From Protea cynaroides (taxonomy: Eukaryota; Streptophyta; Magnoliopsida; Proteales; Proteaceae): a stretch of 64,000 bases of DNA. Position numbers and translations under genes: made by a program. Positions 31,104 to 42,394 of the stretch are shown here, piece by piece. How positions within the stretch are numbered: position 1 is the first letter of the stretch; each line of letters opens with the position of its first letter. The notes below the pieces were generated by a model that was not told the DNA's origin, ran no database searches, and worked only from the letters and a program-made list of their open reading frames with translations. Location: NCBI GenBank assembly GCA_028583415.1, contig CM053270.1, positions 49,988,663-50,052,662 of the forward strand. Direction: 5' to 3'.

Positions 31104-32605
31104 ACATAAAAAAAATTTCATCTATCCCCCAAAAAGAATGTCAAATTCTATCTACTATCCAATGGTTTCCATAAATTCTAACCAGCCCCATTTAACTGAC
31201 AGATTTGACTGAACATGTGAGTAGATATTTCTACCCTTTCTATTTGAAACTTTAAAACATTAAAATGAGATAAAGTTACTAATTTGCCCTTTTCTTTAAA
31301 ACATTAAAATGTAACTTTAAAACATTAATAAATTGGCGGCAACTGGCGAGCAGGAAATTCTCTATTCACGACAGAAATTCGTGACCCCAAATCCGGCGAT
31401 AATTTCTTCATTGGCGAGCAGGAAATTCTCCTTCTTTCTTTCTTTTTCTTTTCGCAATAAATAATAAGTGAATGATCTTAGATTCTGTGACTTTAGTTTC
31501 AGTGATTCCGAAAGAAAGCCAAGCTTTTTTTTTCCTCTCTGAATCTAATGAACCAGTAGGGATTTGCCAGGCGAACTTGTCAAATGTTGTTCATGATGGT
31601 GAGATCTGCTTTTGCCCATTGGGCTTCTTGAAGAGGACGATGCTGATTTTTAGGTTCATTTTGATTTTTTTTATTATTTATTTTATATCTTCTTCAGGGT
31701 ATATCTGATTATCCCTTCACATGACCATTCAAATTGCGGTTCTCTCCGCTGCTGCTCCTACAACATCTTTTCTACACAGGACCATGCTACTGCTGTCATC
31801 GCTGCCATATTCGCCTGGAAAGGTGAGACACTTCAGGAATACTAGTGGTGTACCAAGACGGCTCTTGATTGGGCCCCTAATGGCGGTCCAGATCTCATTG
31901 TTGATGATGGTTTGGATGCCACTTTAGTCATCCATGAGGGAGTAAAGGCCAAGGAAGAATATGAGAATATCGGAAAGTTACCAAATCTAACTTCGATTGA
32001 TAACACTCAGTTTCAGATCGTTCTTGGAATTATTAGGGATGGATTGAAGACTGATCCGAAGAGGTATCACAAGATGAAGGCAAGTTTGGTTGATGACTAG
32101 GATTGATCGATAGCTACAGTTCCACAACAACAAGGATGACCATTTCTACCTCCGACCTTCTCTTCCTCGTCCCCCTGCCCCGGTTTCGATTCCATCTACA
32201 TCCTAGATGGAATCACCTCATCTCTACCTCTGACCTCCACCGTTCGCCTCATCTCTCTCCCCTTCTCCGCCGCCGATCATGGCCTCCCACCGGAAGCAGA
32301 GAACACGAATAAACCAGAATCGAAAGAGGGTTTCTTCAAAATTGGTAAGTAAAGGTGTTTTTTTACTTTGGGGGCATTATGATCTTTTACTTTTGGAATA
32401 AGGGTAATAATGTCCTAATATTTGCAATTAACGGGACTCTATTAACGGGTGGCATCTCTTTGATTAATGGAGGAAAAATTTTGGGTGGTAGATGAGACAT
32501 TTGTAAAAGTTTTGGGTGGTAGATGAGACTTTTGAAATTTGTGGGGGTTAGATCGAATTTGACATAGTTTTTGGGGGTTAGATGAAAATTTTTCTTATAC
32601 ATATT
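31104..32605. mobile_element. Pack-MULE-like element carrying an SAHH gene fragment
   Basis: The ends form imperfect inverted repeats of about 55 bp: TTTCATCTATCCCCCAAAAA with GTCAAATTC on the left (31117-31150), and on the right the complement of TTTTCATCTAACCCCCAAAA with GTCAAATTC (32550-32590). The right subterminal part also repeats TTGGGTGGTAGATGAGAC twice. Inside are a fragment of adenosylhomocysteinase (31697-32098) and a GC-rich segment (32130-32310) of unknown origin. No transposase is present. A 9-bp target duplication is only suggested (GTATATTAT/ACATATTAT, 7 of 9). Confidence 0.65.
31697..32098 (+). pseudogene. Captured fragment of S-adenosylhomocysteine hydrolase
   Basis: ATGACCATTCAAATTGCGGT encodes the MTIQ-AVL stretch of plant SAHH. 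After a short internal deletion the sequence continues through NIFSTQDHA, FAWKGETLQEY, a TAG in place of Trp (31844-31846), ALDWAPNGGPDLIVDDG, DATLVIHEGVKAKEEYE and FQIVLGIIRDGLKTDPKRY to KMKASL. SAHH clears S-adenosylhomocysteine after methylation reactions. Only about 135 codons from the middle of the N-terminal half are present, with frameshifts, so the fragment is inactive. The bases just upstream (GGTATATCTGATTATCCCTT) match the preceding SGSLH codons. It is best read as a gene piece captured by the MULE. Confidence 0.8.
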
Positions 32606-32719
32606 ATTAAATTATGTATTGTTTTAGGTATTAAATTATATTTTTATGGATTGAATATATGTATATATATTTATTGGAGGAGATAGCTGGCTAATGGTTC
32701 AGTTAGGCTAGGAAAGAGA

Positions 32720-33615
32720 TCCGAAAAAAGATTGAATAGAGATTGTGGAGAAGAAAAAAGGAAAGAAAAAGAGAGAAGGGGAGGGGACGTGAAAGAGAGA
32801 ATCGGAGAGAGATTGAGGGACATTCGAGAGAGATTGGGAAAAAGAAAAAAAAAGAAAGAAAAGAGAGAATCTAAGAGAATAAGAGAAAGAGAGAGAAATA
32901 AAAGAAAAAAGGAAAAGAAAAAAAAAAGGAACTTTCACGTTTTCTAGAAAGAAAACGTGAATGAGAGAGAGAAGAAGAGAAGAAAAGGAAAGAAAGAGAA
33001 GAAGAGAAGAAAATGAAAGAAAGAAAAGAGAAGAAAAGGAAAGAAGAAAAGAAAAAAGAAAGAAAAGAGAAGAAAAGGAAAGAAAGAGAAGAAGAGAAGA
33101 AAAGGAAAGAAAGAGAAGAAGAGAAGAAAAGGAAAGAGAGAAGAAGAGAAGAAAAGGAAAGAAAGAGAAGAGAAGAAAAGGAAAGAAAGAGAAGAAGAGA
33201 AGAAAAGGAAAGAAAGAAAAGAGAAAAAAAAAAAAGAGAAAAAGAGAAGAAAAGGTAAGAAAGAGAATAAGAGAAGAAAAGGAAAGAAAGAGAAGATAAA
33301 AAAAAAAGAGGAAGGGACGTTAGATTCCAAGAGAAAAGGAAAGAAAGAGAAAAAGAGAAGAATAAGAGAAAGAGAGAGAATAAGATAAAAAAAAAAGAAA
33401 GAGAGGAAGGGACGTGAGATTCTAGCTGAGAGAGAGAGAGAGAGAGAGAGAAAGAAAGAGAGGAAGAGACGTGAAAAAAGGGAGAGATAAAAAAAAAAGA
33501 AAAAATGTGGAAAATGGGAAGGAGAGGGAAAAAGGGCATTGAAAAAAATAAAGGGGGAGAAGGAGTGGGAGAAGAAAAGAGAAGCAGCCTAGAAGAAGAA
33601 GAAGAGGAAAGCAGT

Positions 33616-33676
<61 letters not shown>
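32720..33676 (+). repeat. Long purine (GAAA/GAGA) tract
   Basis: Roughly 950 bp of the plus strand is almost pure A and G, dominated by GAAAGAAAGAGAAGAAGAG variants, with rare pyrimidines (ACGTGA interruptions near 32937, 33316, 33411 and 33469). It ends in an uninterrupted (GA)n at 33617-33675. Both strands give long open frames (Leu/Phe/Ser-rich or Lys/Arg/Glu-rich), which are by-products of the composition. The tract lies within the Ogre-like LTR. Confidence 0.92.
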
Positions 33677-33677
<1 letters not shown>

Positions 33678-34264
33678 GCAGGCGCAGGTAAGCCCCTCTC
33701 TCCCATTTGTTTTCTTCCTTTTTTTTCTTTACCTGCAAAACCTCAACACCACAGCCATTACCCGGATCAGTCCCCATCACTTGTACAGCCACCGACTACC
33801 TTCGAAGCCCCTATCCATTCCTTCCACTGAGAACCATTCCATTTAATCTCCTGTACCAACTTTCACCCAGATCTATTACTCCCTCACCTGCAGCCGACTC
33901 GTTGCTACCTATAAGCATCATCGAAACCAACAACTGTCCAGTTACAGCCATGACCACCTCTCACCTGCAGACTCACTTTCCATCGATCTCCTTAGCAAGC
34001 CCAACCGATTACCTATACACCTGCTCCCTGATTACCTTCATCACTCAAAACCTACAGCCAACTTTACACTTGTCCTATTATCTGATCAACCCAACACCCA
34101 AGCAAACCCAATACCTCATCCACACTCTTACCTGTTACAACTCCCCTGAATCACCTGCTCCCTACTCTATGATCAGTTGTACCCATCATGAATCCTTGAT
34201 TCTGATTCTAATAATTTGATCATATTTGTATGTTGATCATTGATTTAATCAATATAAACCATAG

Positions 34265-34860
34265 GTTGGGCATTTATTTTGATCATGTTATGTGACTATT
34301 GACTTGATTAAATTTGGGAACACTGATCATGATAATTTTAAAGTGTTGATCTTGACCGCCAATCATGATAATTTTAATGTGTTGATCATGACAATTGATC
34401 ATTTTAATGTGTTGATCTTGGCCGTCAATCATGATAATTTTAATGTATTGATATTGACCATGTGATCATGATAATTTTAATGTTCAATCTGAACCATTGA
34501 TCCATATGATTTGATCCTTACCCATTTGATCATGATCCTTACCACCTGATTTGATCCTTATCCTTTTGATCATGATTCCTACCATCCGGTCAGCATCTAC
34601 ACAACCATTTGATTAGATCAAGCCACCATCATCACCATCAGATCAAACCATCATCCTCACCATCTGATCAAGCCATCATCCTATCAGATCATCCCCACCA
34701 CCAAATCAGATTATCATCACCATCAAATTAGATCATCATCACAACTCTATCTCACACTATCTGATCATCATCTACACCATCTGATCTTCCCATCACCCCA
34801 TCTAATAATCATCTACACCATCTGATCTTCATCACCATCATCACCATTGTCACCATGTGA
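34265..34860 (+). repeat. Degenerate GATCATGATAATTTT and CATCATCACCATC repeats
   Basis: From 34265 to about 34500 a unit around 55 bp with TTGATCATGATAATTTTAATGT recurs four to five times. From 34590 to 34860 the sequence becomes (CATCATCACCATCTGATC)n-like. Both lie in the Ogre-like LTR. No coding potential is recognised. Confidence 0.65.
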
Positions 34861-35222
34861 TTGACAACTCACATACTCACATATTGCTATGTTTTTAGAT
34901 GTTCATTTGTTATGTTTGAATGCTTATTGCTACATCTGTCTGCTACACATGCTCATTGCTACATCTGTCTGCTACATATGCTTATTGTTATATTTGTCTG
35001 CCACATGTTTATTGTCATATTTAGATGCTTACTGCTATATTTAGAATACTACCACTGTTATAGTTGGAATGTTTTCATTTACCATATTTGTCTTGAAAAG
35101 AGATAAGTTAGAAAAATAGCAATTAGGGCAAGATAAACCCTATAATAAAGAGAATAATTAGGATATGAAACCCTAAAAAATGAAAATCACAATGAAAAAG
35201 GGATAGGAAACCCTAGAAACCT

Positions 35223-35590
35223 AAAAATGGTAGGAATTTAGGTCTCATCCCTAGATCCTATTGATAAAAATGGAAACAATAAAAATAGTAAGAATTTAGG
35301 TCTCATCCCTAGATCCTATTGATAAAAATGGAAAGAATTTGATACACATCCCAAATCAAAATGATAGGAATTTAGGTCTCATCCCTAGATCCTATTGACA
35401 AAAATAGAAAGAATTTGGTACACATCCCAAATCTGAATGATAGGAATTTAGGTCTCATCCCTAGATCCTATTGACAAAAAATGGAAAGAATTTGGTACAC
35501 ATCCCAAATCTGAATGATAGGAATTTAGGTCTCATCCTTGTATCCTATTGACAAAAATAGTAGGAATTTGGTACACATTCCAAATCCGAC
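35223..35590 (+). repeat. About 76-bp tandem repeat, five copies
   Basis: The marker AATTTAGGTCTCATCC starts at about 35235, 35293, 35368, 35446 and 35522, a spacing of 58, 75, 78 and 76 bp. Each unit continues CTAGATCCTATTGA(T/C)AAAAA and GAATTTGGTACACATCCCAA. The first unit lacks the second half. It lies in the Ogre-like LTR just before the AATACGTAGGCAATTTG segment. Confidence 0.85.
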
Positions 35591-36250
35591 TCTCACAATC
35601 ATTTCGAACTACGTCGTACCTGATTTCTAGGGCACACCCTAGAATACGTAGGCAATTTGGGAATCCCAAATATGGTACAAAGCCACCCATCAATCATACA
35701 TCCAACATAAACTTCAACTTGAACAAAAAAATCTAATTGAAGCACATGCATAAATCACTTTCATAATCTTTAATCATAAAACCCTTTCGAACTACGTTTT
35801 TGGACTTGATTTTCAGAATTGAAATACGTAGGCAATTTGAGATGTCTTACACATCTCAAATTCAGTCCAAGACCAAACCATCTTTGGTCTGGTTCACTGT
35901 ATAATATTGTACATTACATTTGCTTGTTTATTTGCTTTAAAACATGATTGGTTGAAGCCTAGGTTAGAATAACTTAGCAACTTGGTTTAGGACATCCCCC
36001 ATTGAACCCTAGTCATCTAGTTGACCAAGCACAGTTAAAATTAGAGTCTAAGAAAAGTTTAGGAGGCCGATATTGATCGGACGGTTTGGGTGCCTAACAC
36101 CTTCCCATAATCATACCCTGAATATATCGTACCCTGAATATTTACCCGATCTCTTGCAGACCAAAGAACTGATACATTGGGTCATGAGTCAATAGAAATC
36201 TTACCTTAGGGTGAGGCTACATTTTTAGAGGTCCTAGACCTTAATCTAGG

Positions 36251-36260
36251 TGGCGACTCC
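36251..36260 (+). other. Ogre/Tat-type primer-binding site tag
   Basis: TGGCGACTCC directly follows the LTR end. The TGGCGACTC tag is the primer-binding sequence I associate with Ogre/Tat elements (complementary to a tRNA 3' end, reported as tRNA-Arg). It supports the call of the preceding 6.3 kb as an LTR. Confidence 0.5.
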
Positions 36261-37284
36261 AACAGAACAATTGATCTTCATCGATACGGATATACATTCA
36301 TCCGGAGGAGGATCACGATTTCCCATTGTCCTCACAACGAGGTTGACTTGGACTGGATCTATTAGTGATTGGACGTATCTATTCGAGGGTACACATCCTT
36401 ATCATAGAGGTGCAATCCCATTACTTGGATTGAAATCAATCAATTAGAGCCATTAAATCGATGTAAATCAAAGGAGCACATCTGTTCCTTGGGTATGATC
36501 AGGGCCTTTAGATCTGGATATTAAGATTTGATCTGTTGGAAACACCCCTCCAATGGGCTACCTTAAAGAGTCATCTCCTACTCTATAAATAGAGGAGGAG
36601 GAACCCTCATTGGATATACATTTTAAGTACAAGGTTGTGCTACCTTCTCTCTCTCTCCTCTCTTTAGCATAGTTCCCTAGTCAATACCGAATTTCAGTTT
36701 TGTCAATTTTGTATTTAGTCTGAGCACAATTCTGAAGTACTCTAAGATGTGCATCAAACAAGTGCATATTTGCTGCTGGAAACCAAGGTTGTTTTATCCT
36801 AAAGTCAAATTTGCATCATCAACCCGGTTGCATCTATGAGGGCAAATACTGATTTTAGGATAGTGCATTGTAGTAGTCTCAGCCTATGATCTTTTCATCT
36901 TGGTACTACTACACTATCTGATCCAACTGTTCTCACCACCAGGTAAATTGATTCTTGTTTAAAGTCACATCTACTACCACAAATGATGTGAAAAAGCTGC
37001 TATAAACCAAACCATTTTGGAAAGTGGAAATGACATATTTTCCATGTAGCCAAGAAGACAAGAAAAACCATGACTGAATCCACACCTCAAACGTCACTAA
37101 GTAGTTTTATTTATCCAAGGAAGTGTCAGAACGATCCGAACAATTGGGAACTGACACGTAGTCAATAATATATAATAATATTAAAATAGAATCAGATGGA
37201 AAATCGATCAAGTTCAAAATTGATAGAAATCAATCGATCCAGATATCGATTACTTGAACCATGATCTAGACTCTCATCACATCA
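36261..37284. other. Unassigned stretch with an LTR-like promoter
   Basis: No gene is recognised. A TATA box CTCTATAAATAGAGG at 36581-36595, followed by a CTCTCTCTCTCCTCTC leader (36648-36664), looks like the promoter of an LTR or a small gene. I could not find paired repeat ends. The last 200 bp precede the second UGT pseudogene. Confidence 0.4.
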
Positions 37285-38480
37285 AGACTCCTTTCTCAGA
37301 TAATTACGACGATGGGTTCAAAACTGGGGACGACATCCTTCCCTTCAATACTCAAATTAAACGTCACAGCTCACAAGCTCTCATGGAGCTCACCATCATA
37401 GTTATGAACACCGCCCGGTGACCTGCATGGTATACAATTTCATCCTACCATGGATCACATGACTCGCGCGTGTCTTGTACCTACCGTCTCCTCTCCTCTG
37501 GATTCAACCTGCGTCCATTCTTTACATTTAATACTACTACTTCGATGGGTATGGCTATCACATCGATAGGAATAAAATTGAATCCTAATTTTCCATGGAT
37601 TTACAAGAATTACCACTGCCTACATCCAAATACCTACTGTTATGATCCCACATCGAATCCTACAAACACCAAAATGTGGTTCTTAAGTCATAGGGCTTTC
37701 CCACCTAATAGGCTAGTCTTTTGGGTTGGACTCTCCCTTGGGCTTGAATTGTAACATTTTGTGCCTTCATTGAGAGACCGACGCTACGGAAGAGGTGACC
37801 TAGAAAAGAAGCGACCTAGGAAAGGGCTACCTGGTTAAGTAGAGTGAAAGCCATCCAGAATGGGCAATCTAGAGTGGGCCGACGTGGGTGTCGGCTTTGA
37901 AAAGGGGGTGGCAATGTTATGATCCCACATCGGATCCCACAAACTCCAAAATGTGGTTCTTAAGTTTTGGGGCTCTCCCACCTAATAAGCTAGTCTTTTG
38001 GGTTAAGCTCTCCCTTGGGCTTGAGTTGTAATACGTACCTTCATTTTCCTTTTTCTTTTTTTTTTTCCCCTAAAAAATCCTCACCTTTACACCTTCTTCC
38101 TTTCGTTCAAAAAAAAACTCATTGGGACATAGAGAAAGAAAAGAAAAGAACAGTTTGAACAATTTTGATGAACTCATTTCAAGCTAAGAAGCTGAAGCAT
38201 TGAGAGTTATTGATAAATTTAATATGGTTGAGATCAGACTGTTGATCTTATTAGTTTTCTTAGGTGAAAATGATCCATCTAATATTTCTTTTGGAGGAAA
38301 TCTGGTAGTTCAAGCAATTACAAAGAATGGCTAAGCCAAAATTCGGATGTATCAGTGGTTTATGTATCATTTGGGACCACTTGCTAGAAATCCGCAGTGT
38401 TTTCTTGTGGGTCCACGGGCAAGAAGAAACTGATGATATAAAGAATCAAATAAACAAGGAAAGGTGATACCATGGTGTTC
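37285..38480 (+). pseudogene. UGT75-like pseudogene (copy 2), split by a TRIM
   Basis: The first part (37285-37637) reads DDGFKTGDD, RPVTCMVYNFILPW and LLWIQPAS with a YYYFDGYG-like stretch. The TRIM (37638-38033) interrupts it just before the position of SFFLPSN, and the rest (38034-38480) follows with TCAAAGA...GACATAGAGAAAG, then SDVSVVYVSFGTTC and GSTGKKK. Stops are frequent. The part after the TRIM is nearly the same as 16576-17050, so both derive from one TRIM-bearing ancestor. Confidence 0.8.
37638..38033 (+). mobile_element. Complete TRIM (miniature LTR retrotransposon)
   Basis: Two 119-bp direct repeats (37638-37756 and 37915-38033) start TGTTATGATCCCACATCG. The first ends GAATTGTAACA and the second GAGTTGTAATA. 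The internal 158 bp ends with the polypurine-type GAAAAGGGGGTGGCAA. Flanks are CCTAC (37633-37637) and CGTAC (38034-38038), a near-perfect 5-bp target duplication. No coding sequence is present, as usual for TRIMs, which borrow enzymes from larger elements. Confidence 0.85.
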
Positions 38481-38587
38481 ATACGTAAAGGTTTTATTGT
38501 TAGATAAAATAATACATTCATAGGATTTTCAATCACAACCCTATTGATTTACACAGAGAACTAGAACACAATATTCAATTAGTTATT

Positions 38588-40453
38588 AGGGAAAATATCA
38601 GGGACTATCTAAATAGTTTGAGAAACATCATCTACCACCCTATGGTTTCTAACATCATCAACTACCACCCAAATTTTCAAAACGTGTAACAAAAAGACCC
38701 AAGCCGTGAAGACGGTTCCATTAGATGTTGATGTCAGCTCAAAACCATTTTTTGGTTGACAGTAATGCCCTTACTGTAAGGGAAAAAGTTTATTTTATCC
38801 TTAACTAATTTTTAACCCTACCCCCAAATCATCTCCTTCTAGCTTCCTTCCCTCCATAGTCCCTGCTCTACCATTTTAATATCCTCAGATGAATTTGCAG
38901 TTACAGAGCGGAGTTTTCTATTAACTACTATACAGAGCAGGAGAGACAAAGAAGAGGAAGGAGCTTCTTCTTGTTTGCTCCGCTAATCTACAATGTCGGG
39001 TTGCCAAGAAGAAGACCCTCGTATCCAAGGCATCAGAACTTGAATCCATGTCGTTCCCAATTTCCCCAAACTAGGTTTCATACATTTCTTATGTTTGTCT
39101 GATAATCTTGTAGCATTTCAAGTATAACAATAAAAAAAATATATAAAAAAATAAAAAATAAAAAATAAAAATAAAAAAGATAGAAGAACAACATTCATTA
39201 GTAGACACTACTTACCAGCACAGGAATGTTGGGTTGGTGTTCAATCCTAACAAGGAAGACGCCCAAATCGCCGCTCCCACCACAAGAAAATAAAAGAAAT
39301 TTTTCGATGAGGAATTCTGGTTCAACATTTTAAGGGAAGTTGTGGAAAATAAGGGAAGAAATGATGACGAAAGCATCGATCAAACAAAACGACCTAAAGT
39401 TCAAACATGAATCAAACAGAGCAGAAGAAACTGGAGTTTATTTCTCTTGTTCGTAGCATAAGTATTATTTTTTTTTTCTTTTTTCCCAAAATTTTCAATT
39501 TTTCCTGATATGGACGATGAAGATACATTTGGTTCTCTACAATTTTTCTGGTTCTTTTGCAGAAGATGTTTTATTCTTTTTTTCATCAATCGTGTCTAAA
39601 AGTTAGATATGGTCTTCCATGGGAACCTCGACCTTCTTCCCTGGCCTGTTTCCTCATAATAGGCCACAACTTTGATAATACGAGACTGCTAGAAACAAAA
39701 ACAAATCTCTAAAAACCTAAACCAAGATGCAGAAGACGATTTCTCCCTTCACCTTACCTTGAATCTGAATATAAAAAATAAATAAATAAATAAATAAATA
39801 AAAAACTAGTTGAGCCAACTTTTCTTTTCCCAATTTGTTTTTGAGATTTTGAAAGGAAGAGAGACAGAGAAAAATCTGAAATGTGCTAAGGGTAATAAAA
39901 TGTAAGGATTTTTCGTCTTCTTCGTGTTCGATTATTTAATGGAATGTTAAACAATGGATATTAAAAGAAAGCAAATTGACCAACCTGGGTTCAAATTCAT
40001 TGATCTTAACACGTTCTTTGCCTAAGAAATCCTCCACTGCACTTTTGCCCTTTCAACCACTTTCTAAACACCTGGTTCTGACGAGGGTTTCTTAAGATTG
40101 CTTTTTGGAAAATTTTCAACATGATGCCCATTAAACTCTCACTCTTTACCTCAATCGTCTCACCAGATGACTGATCCATGACATTAGGAACTAAAGATAA
40201 AGGAGCAGGAATGTGTGTGGTGTTCTCTAATTTCAATGGAGAAGGAGAGAGTAAATTTTCACAAGGGCTCCTATGGGGATGCAGTAGGAAATGGGGGGCA
40301 GTCAGCGTAGCAAAGGATTAGGACAGAAGGGTATAAATGTCTAGAAAAAATTTAACTCTCTTCTGTCAGTTAGTAGGTGCAGTTGATGATTTCAGAAACT
40401 AGTGGGTGGTAGGTGATTATCAAACTATGTGGATAATACGTGATATTTTCCCT
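38588..40453. mobile_element. Inverted-repeat-bounded, MULE-like element (1.87 kb)
   Basis: Left end AGGGAAAATATCAGGGACTA with TAGTTTGAGAAACATCATC and CTACCACCC (38588-38645). Right end is the complement of AGGGAAAATATCACGTATTA with TAGTTTGATAATCACCTACC (40395-40453). The repeats are about 60 bp and imperfect. Inside are poly-A-rich and TTTTTTTTT runs and minus-strand frames (40006-40236, 39401-39589) that I do not recognise, which may be captured gene pieces. No clear target duplication. The CTACCACCC word is shared with the Pack-MULE-like element at 31104. Confidence 0.6.
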
Positions 40454-40835
40454 AGATATTAATACGATAAACCTATTAATTGAACATTGATTTCCGCCAC
40501 GTATAGCATAGCTTTGGTTCGAGTCTTTCACAACCTTAGAGAGTTGCCTTCAACCTCAATGCGTATAGGAGCAAAAAGAGGAATAAGAAATTAGGGACAG
40601 AGACTTTGAATCTAGTACATATAATACTATGCAAACCCTGAAACATTCACACAATGGATTAGGTTGATTTATTACCAACCAATGACGAATCGATTTAAAC
40701 CAATCAGCTGAATATATAGATTGCCACAAGTCAATTGGTTTAGTAATTAATTACTCCTATAAGATAAATCTTACTATCTCCCACTGGGACTAGATTAATT
40801 ATAAAACCATCATTAACAAATGTGACCAAGGAATC
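40454..40835. other. Non-coding stretch before element F
   Basis: No gene or repeat is recognised. The sequence flanks the left LTR of the Athila-like element; the last bases are AAGGAATC before TGATAAG. Confidence 0.4.
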
Positions 40836-41443
40836 TGATAAGTATGTAATTTATATGTTTTAATTTATTACATTTGCATTATAATTTTTAATGTGTTTTA
40901 TGTCTAATTGCACTTATAGGATGAATTTTATTGATTTGATATATTTTAGAGACTTTGTAAATTAATTGCTAAAAGATAAGAAAATTTCGGCATTCTTAAT
41001 ATTGACATTCTGAGCTTCATGAAAGTTCTTGACATAGAAAGATTTTCAGAATTGAAAAGTAATCTTCAGTAAAATTATAGAGGATGTCTCAACCTTTTTG
41101 GAATGGTATTATGGAGAAAAATCCAAATTTTTTTGGACCTCCAAACGTTGCCTCAAAATTTGACATAAAAATCTGATCCGAATCCAAATTGGAGCAGCCG
41201 TACAATCTGATTAAAGCATTCAACGGTGGATCAAATTTTCATAAAGAATCTTTTAATCAAGTTAGGAAACCTACAATAAAAAATTCCAAAGAAGAGAAGG
41301 AAACTCTACAATTTTAGAATTCTGAATAGAGCAGGAATTCTACATAAAGAAGGAATCCTACACAAAGAAGGAATCCTACACAAAGAAGGAGTTCTAAGTT
41401 GCAAAGGATTGTCATGTTTTATATATAGAGCATTAGTGTTGAA

Positions 41444-41496
<53 letters not shown>

Positions 41497-42370
41497 GTTG
41501 AAAAAATTTCTCTCTCTAAAAGGATTGTAATGTCTAGCTAATATTCTCATTCAGTTCAAGGAGATTTTGAAGCCCAAACTCATGTCAATGGTGTAATCTC
41601 TATTCAGTAAACGTTGTTCTTCCTCTCTCTTTTATTGAAATTACTTATGTTATTTTTTTTCTCTTTATTTATAATATTTGTCTAAATAATTCAATAATGG
41701 CCTACTGAATCAGTTAGATTAATATTAATTGCTAGATCTAAAATTTATAATATGTAATCATCCTGATTCTAATCACAAGTAGCAAACAGTGGTAGATGAT
41801 TATGTCCAAGTTTTTATCTCATCATTGTGAATAATATAACCTAAGTTAAATAATCTCCGCTTGTGTGTGATTATTGCTTAGATTGATCTATTTTTCACTC
41901 TCATAATGCTGCCATTGAATTAAACATTGAGAGTTTATTCACTGTTGTTCAATGATTAGATCTCTCTGAAGAACCTGTTTCTATAGAGATAATCAAGGGA
42001 AAACTCGAGTAACAGAGCTTATTGTTATCTAGTGTCTTTAATTCTAATTAGGAGGAAGAGATTAACATTGCGATTAATTTTACTCATTGCATGTGTGGAT
42101 GGATATTGAACCAAGAACTGAATATTCTCATCTAATTATTTTTCTATTTAAATTCTTCTTGTTTATTTTCAGTTTGATTCAACCAACTAAAACCCCCCTT
42201 CGTTATTGTATTTGCTTAGCAGTAATTAGTATATTTAGTTTGAGTAGAATAAAAATTTTGATCAAATCAATCTTTGTGGGATCGACTTTTGCTTATCCTA
42301 TTTACAGTTTATTAATTAGGTCATCAATAAAGAAATAAATAATTAGTTTGGTGCATTCGACACGCTACCA
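40836..42370 (+). repeat. Element F 5' LTR (Athila-like)
   Basis: It begins TGATAAGTATGTAATTTATATG and ends TTCGACACGCTACCA, 1535 bp, followed by AATT and the primer-binding site. It contains three copies of a 20-bp GGAATCCTACACAAAGAA unit (41334-41398) and a (CT)n microsatellite (41449-41492). Confidence 0.75.
41334..41492 (+). repeat. 20-bp tandem repeat and (CT)n microsatellite in the Athila LTR
   Basis: AAGAAGGAATCCTACACAAA-type units occur three to four times in 41334-41395. After a TATATAG at 41420-41430 (a possible TATA box) there follows an uninterrupted run of 21-22 CT units. Confidence 0.8.
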
Positions 42371-42375
42371 AATTT

Positions 42376-42394
42376 TGGCGCCGTTGTCGAGGAG
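42376..42394 (+). other. Primer-binding site of element F (tRNA-Asp type)
   Basis: TGGCGCCGTTGTCGAGGAG, six bases after the LTR end, matches the Athila primer-binding sequence TGGCGCCGTTGCCGGGGA apart from a few changes. That site pairs with the 3' end of tRNA-Asp. Confidence 0.8.

Larger units (their letters stand above)
29948..36248 (+). mobile_element. Ogre/Tat-like Ty3/gypsy LTR (solo or truncated), with nested element
   Basis: It starts TGTAAGCACCCCATTTTTGCC. Its distal part carries the landmarks I associate with Ogre/Tat LTRs: GAACTACGT...AATACGTAGGCAATTTG (twice, 35610-35860), GGACGGTTTGGGTGCCTAAC (36070-36090) and TGGCGACTCC right after the end (36251). Without the nested element at 31104-32605 it would be about 4.8 kb, normal for these long LTRs. 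No gag or pol follows. The exact right boundary is uncertain by a few bases. Confidence 0.55.

Noticed and set aside
32871..33539. 222-codon minus-strand frame rich in Phe, Ser and Leu, and matching Lys/Arg/Glu frames on plus
   Set aside because: It is the translation of the purine tract. Composition alone keeps the frames open; there is no domain, start context or conservation.
30180..36000. CRISPR-like array in the 76-bp tandem repeats (35223-35590)
   Set aside because: Units are contiguous with no unique spacers, and the context is a plant LTR.
37638..38033. Cassandra-type TRIM with a 5S rRNA-like sequence
   Set aside because: The 119-bp repeats do not contain the 5S internal promoter words, so it is another TRIM family.
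38588..40453. A 9-bp target duplication for the inverted-repeat element
   Set aside because: TTAGTTATT on the left and AGATATTAA on the right do not match, so I left the superfamily as MULE-like only.
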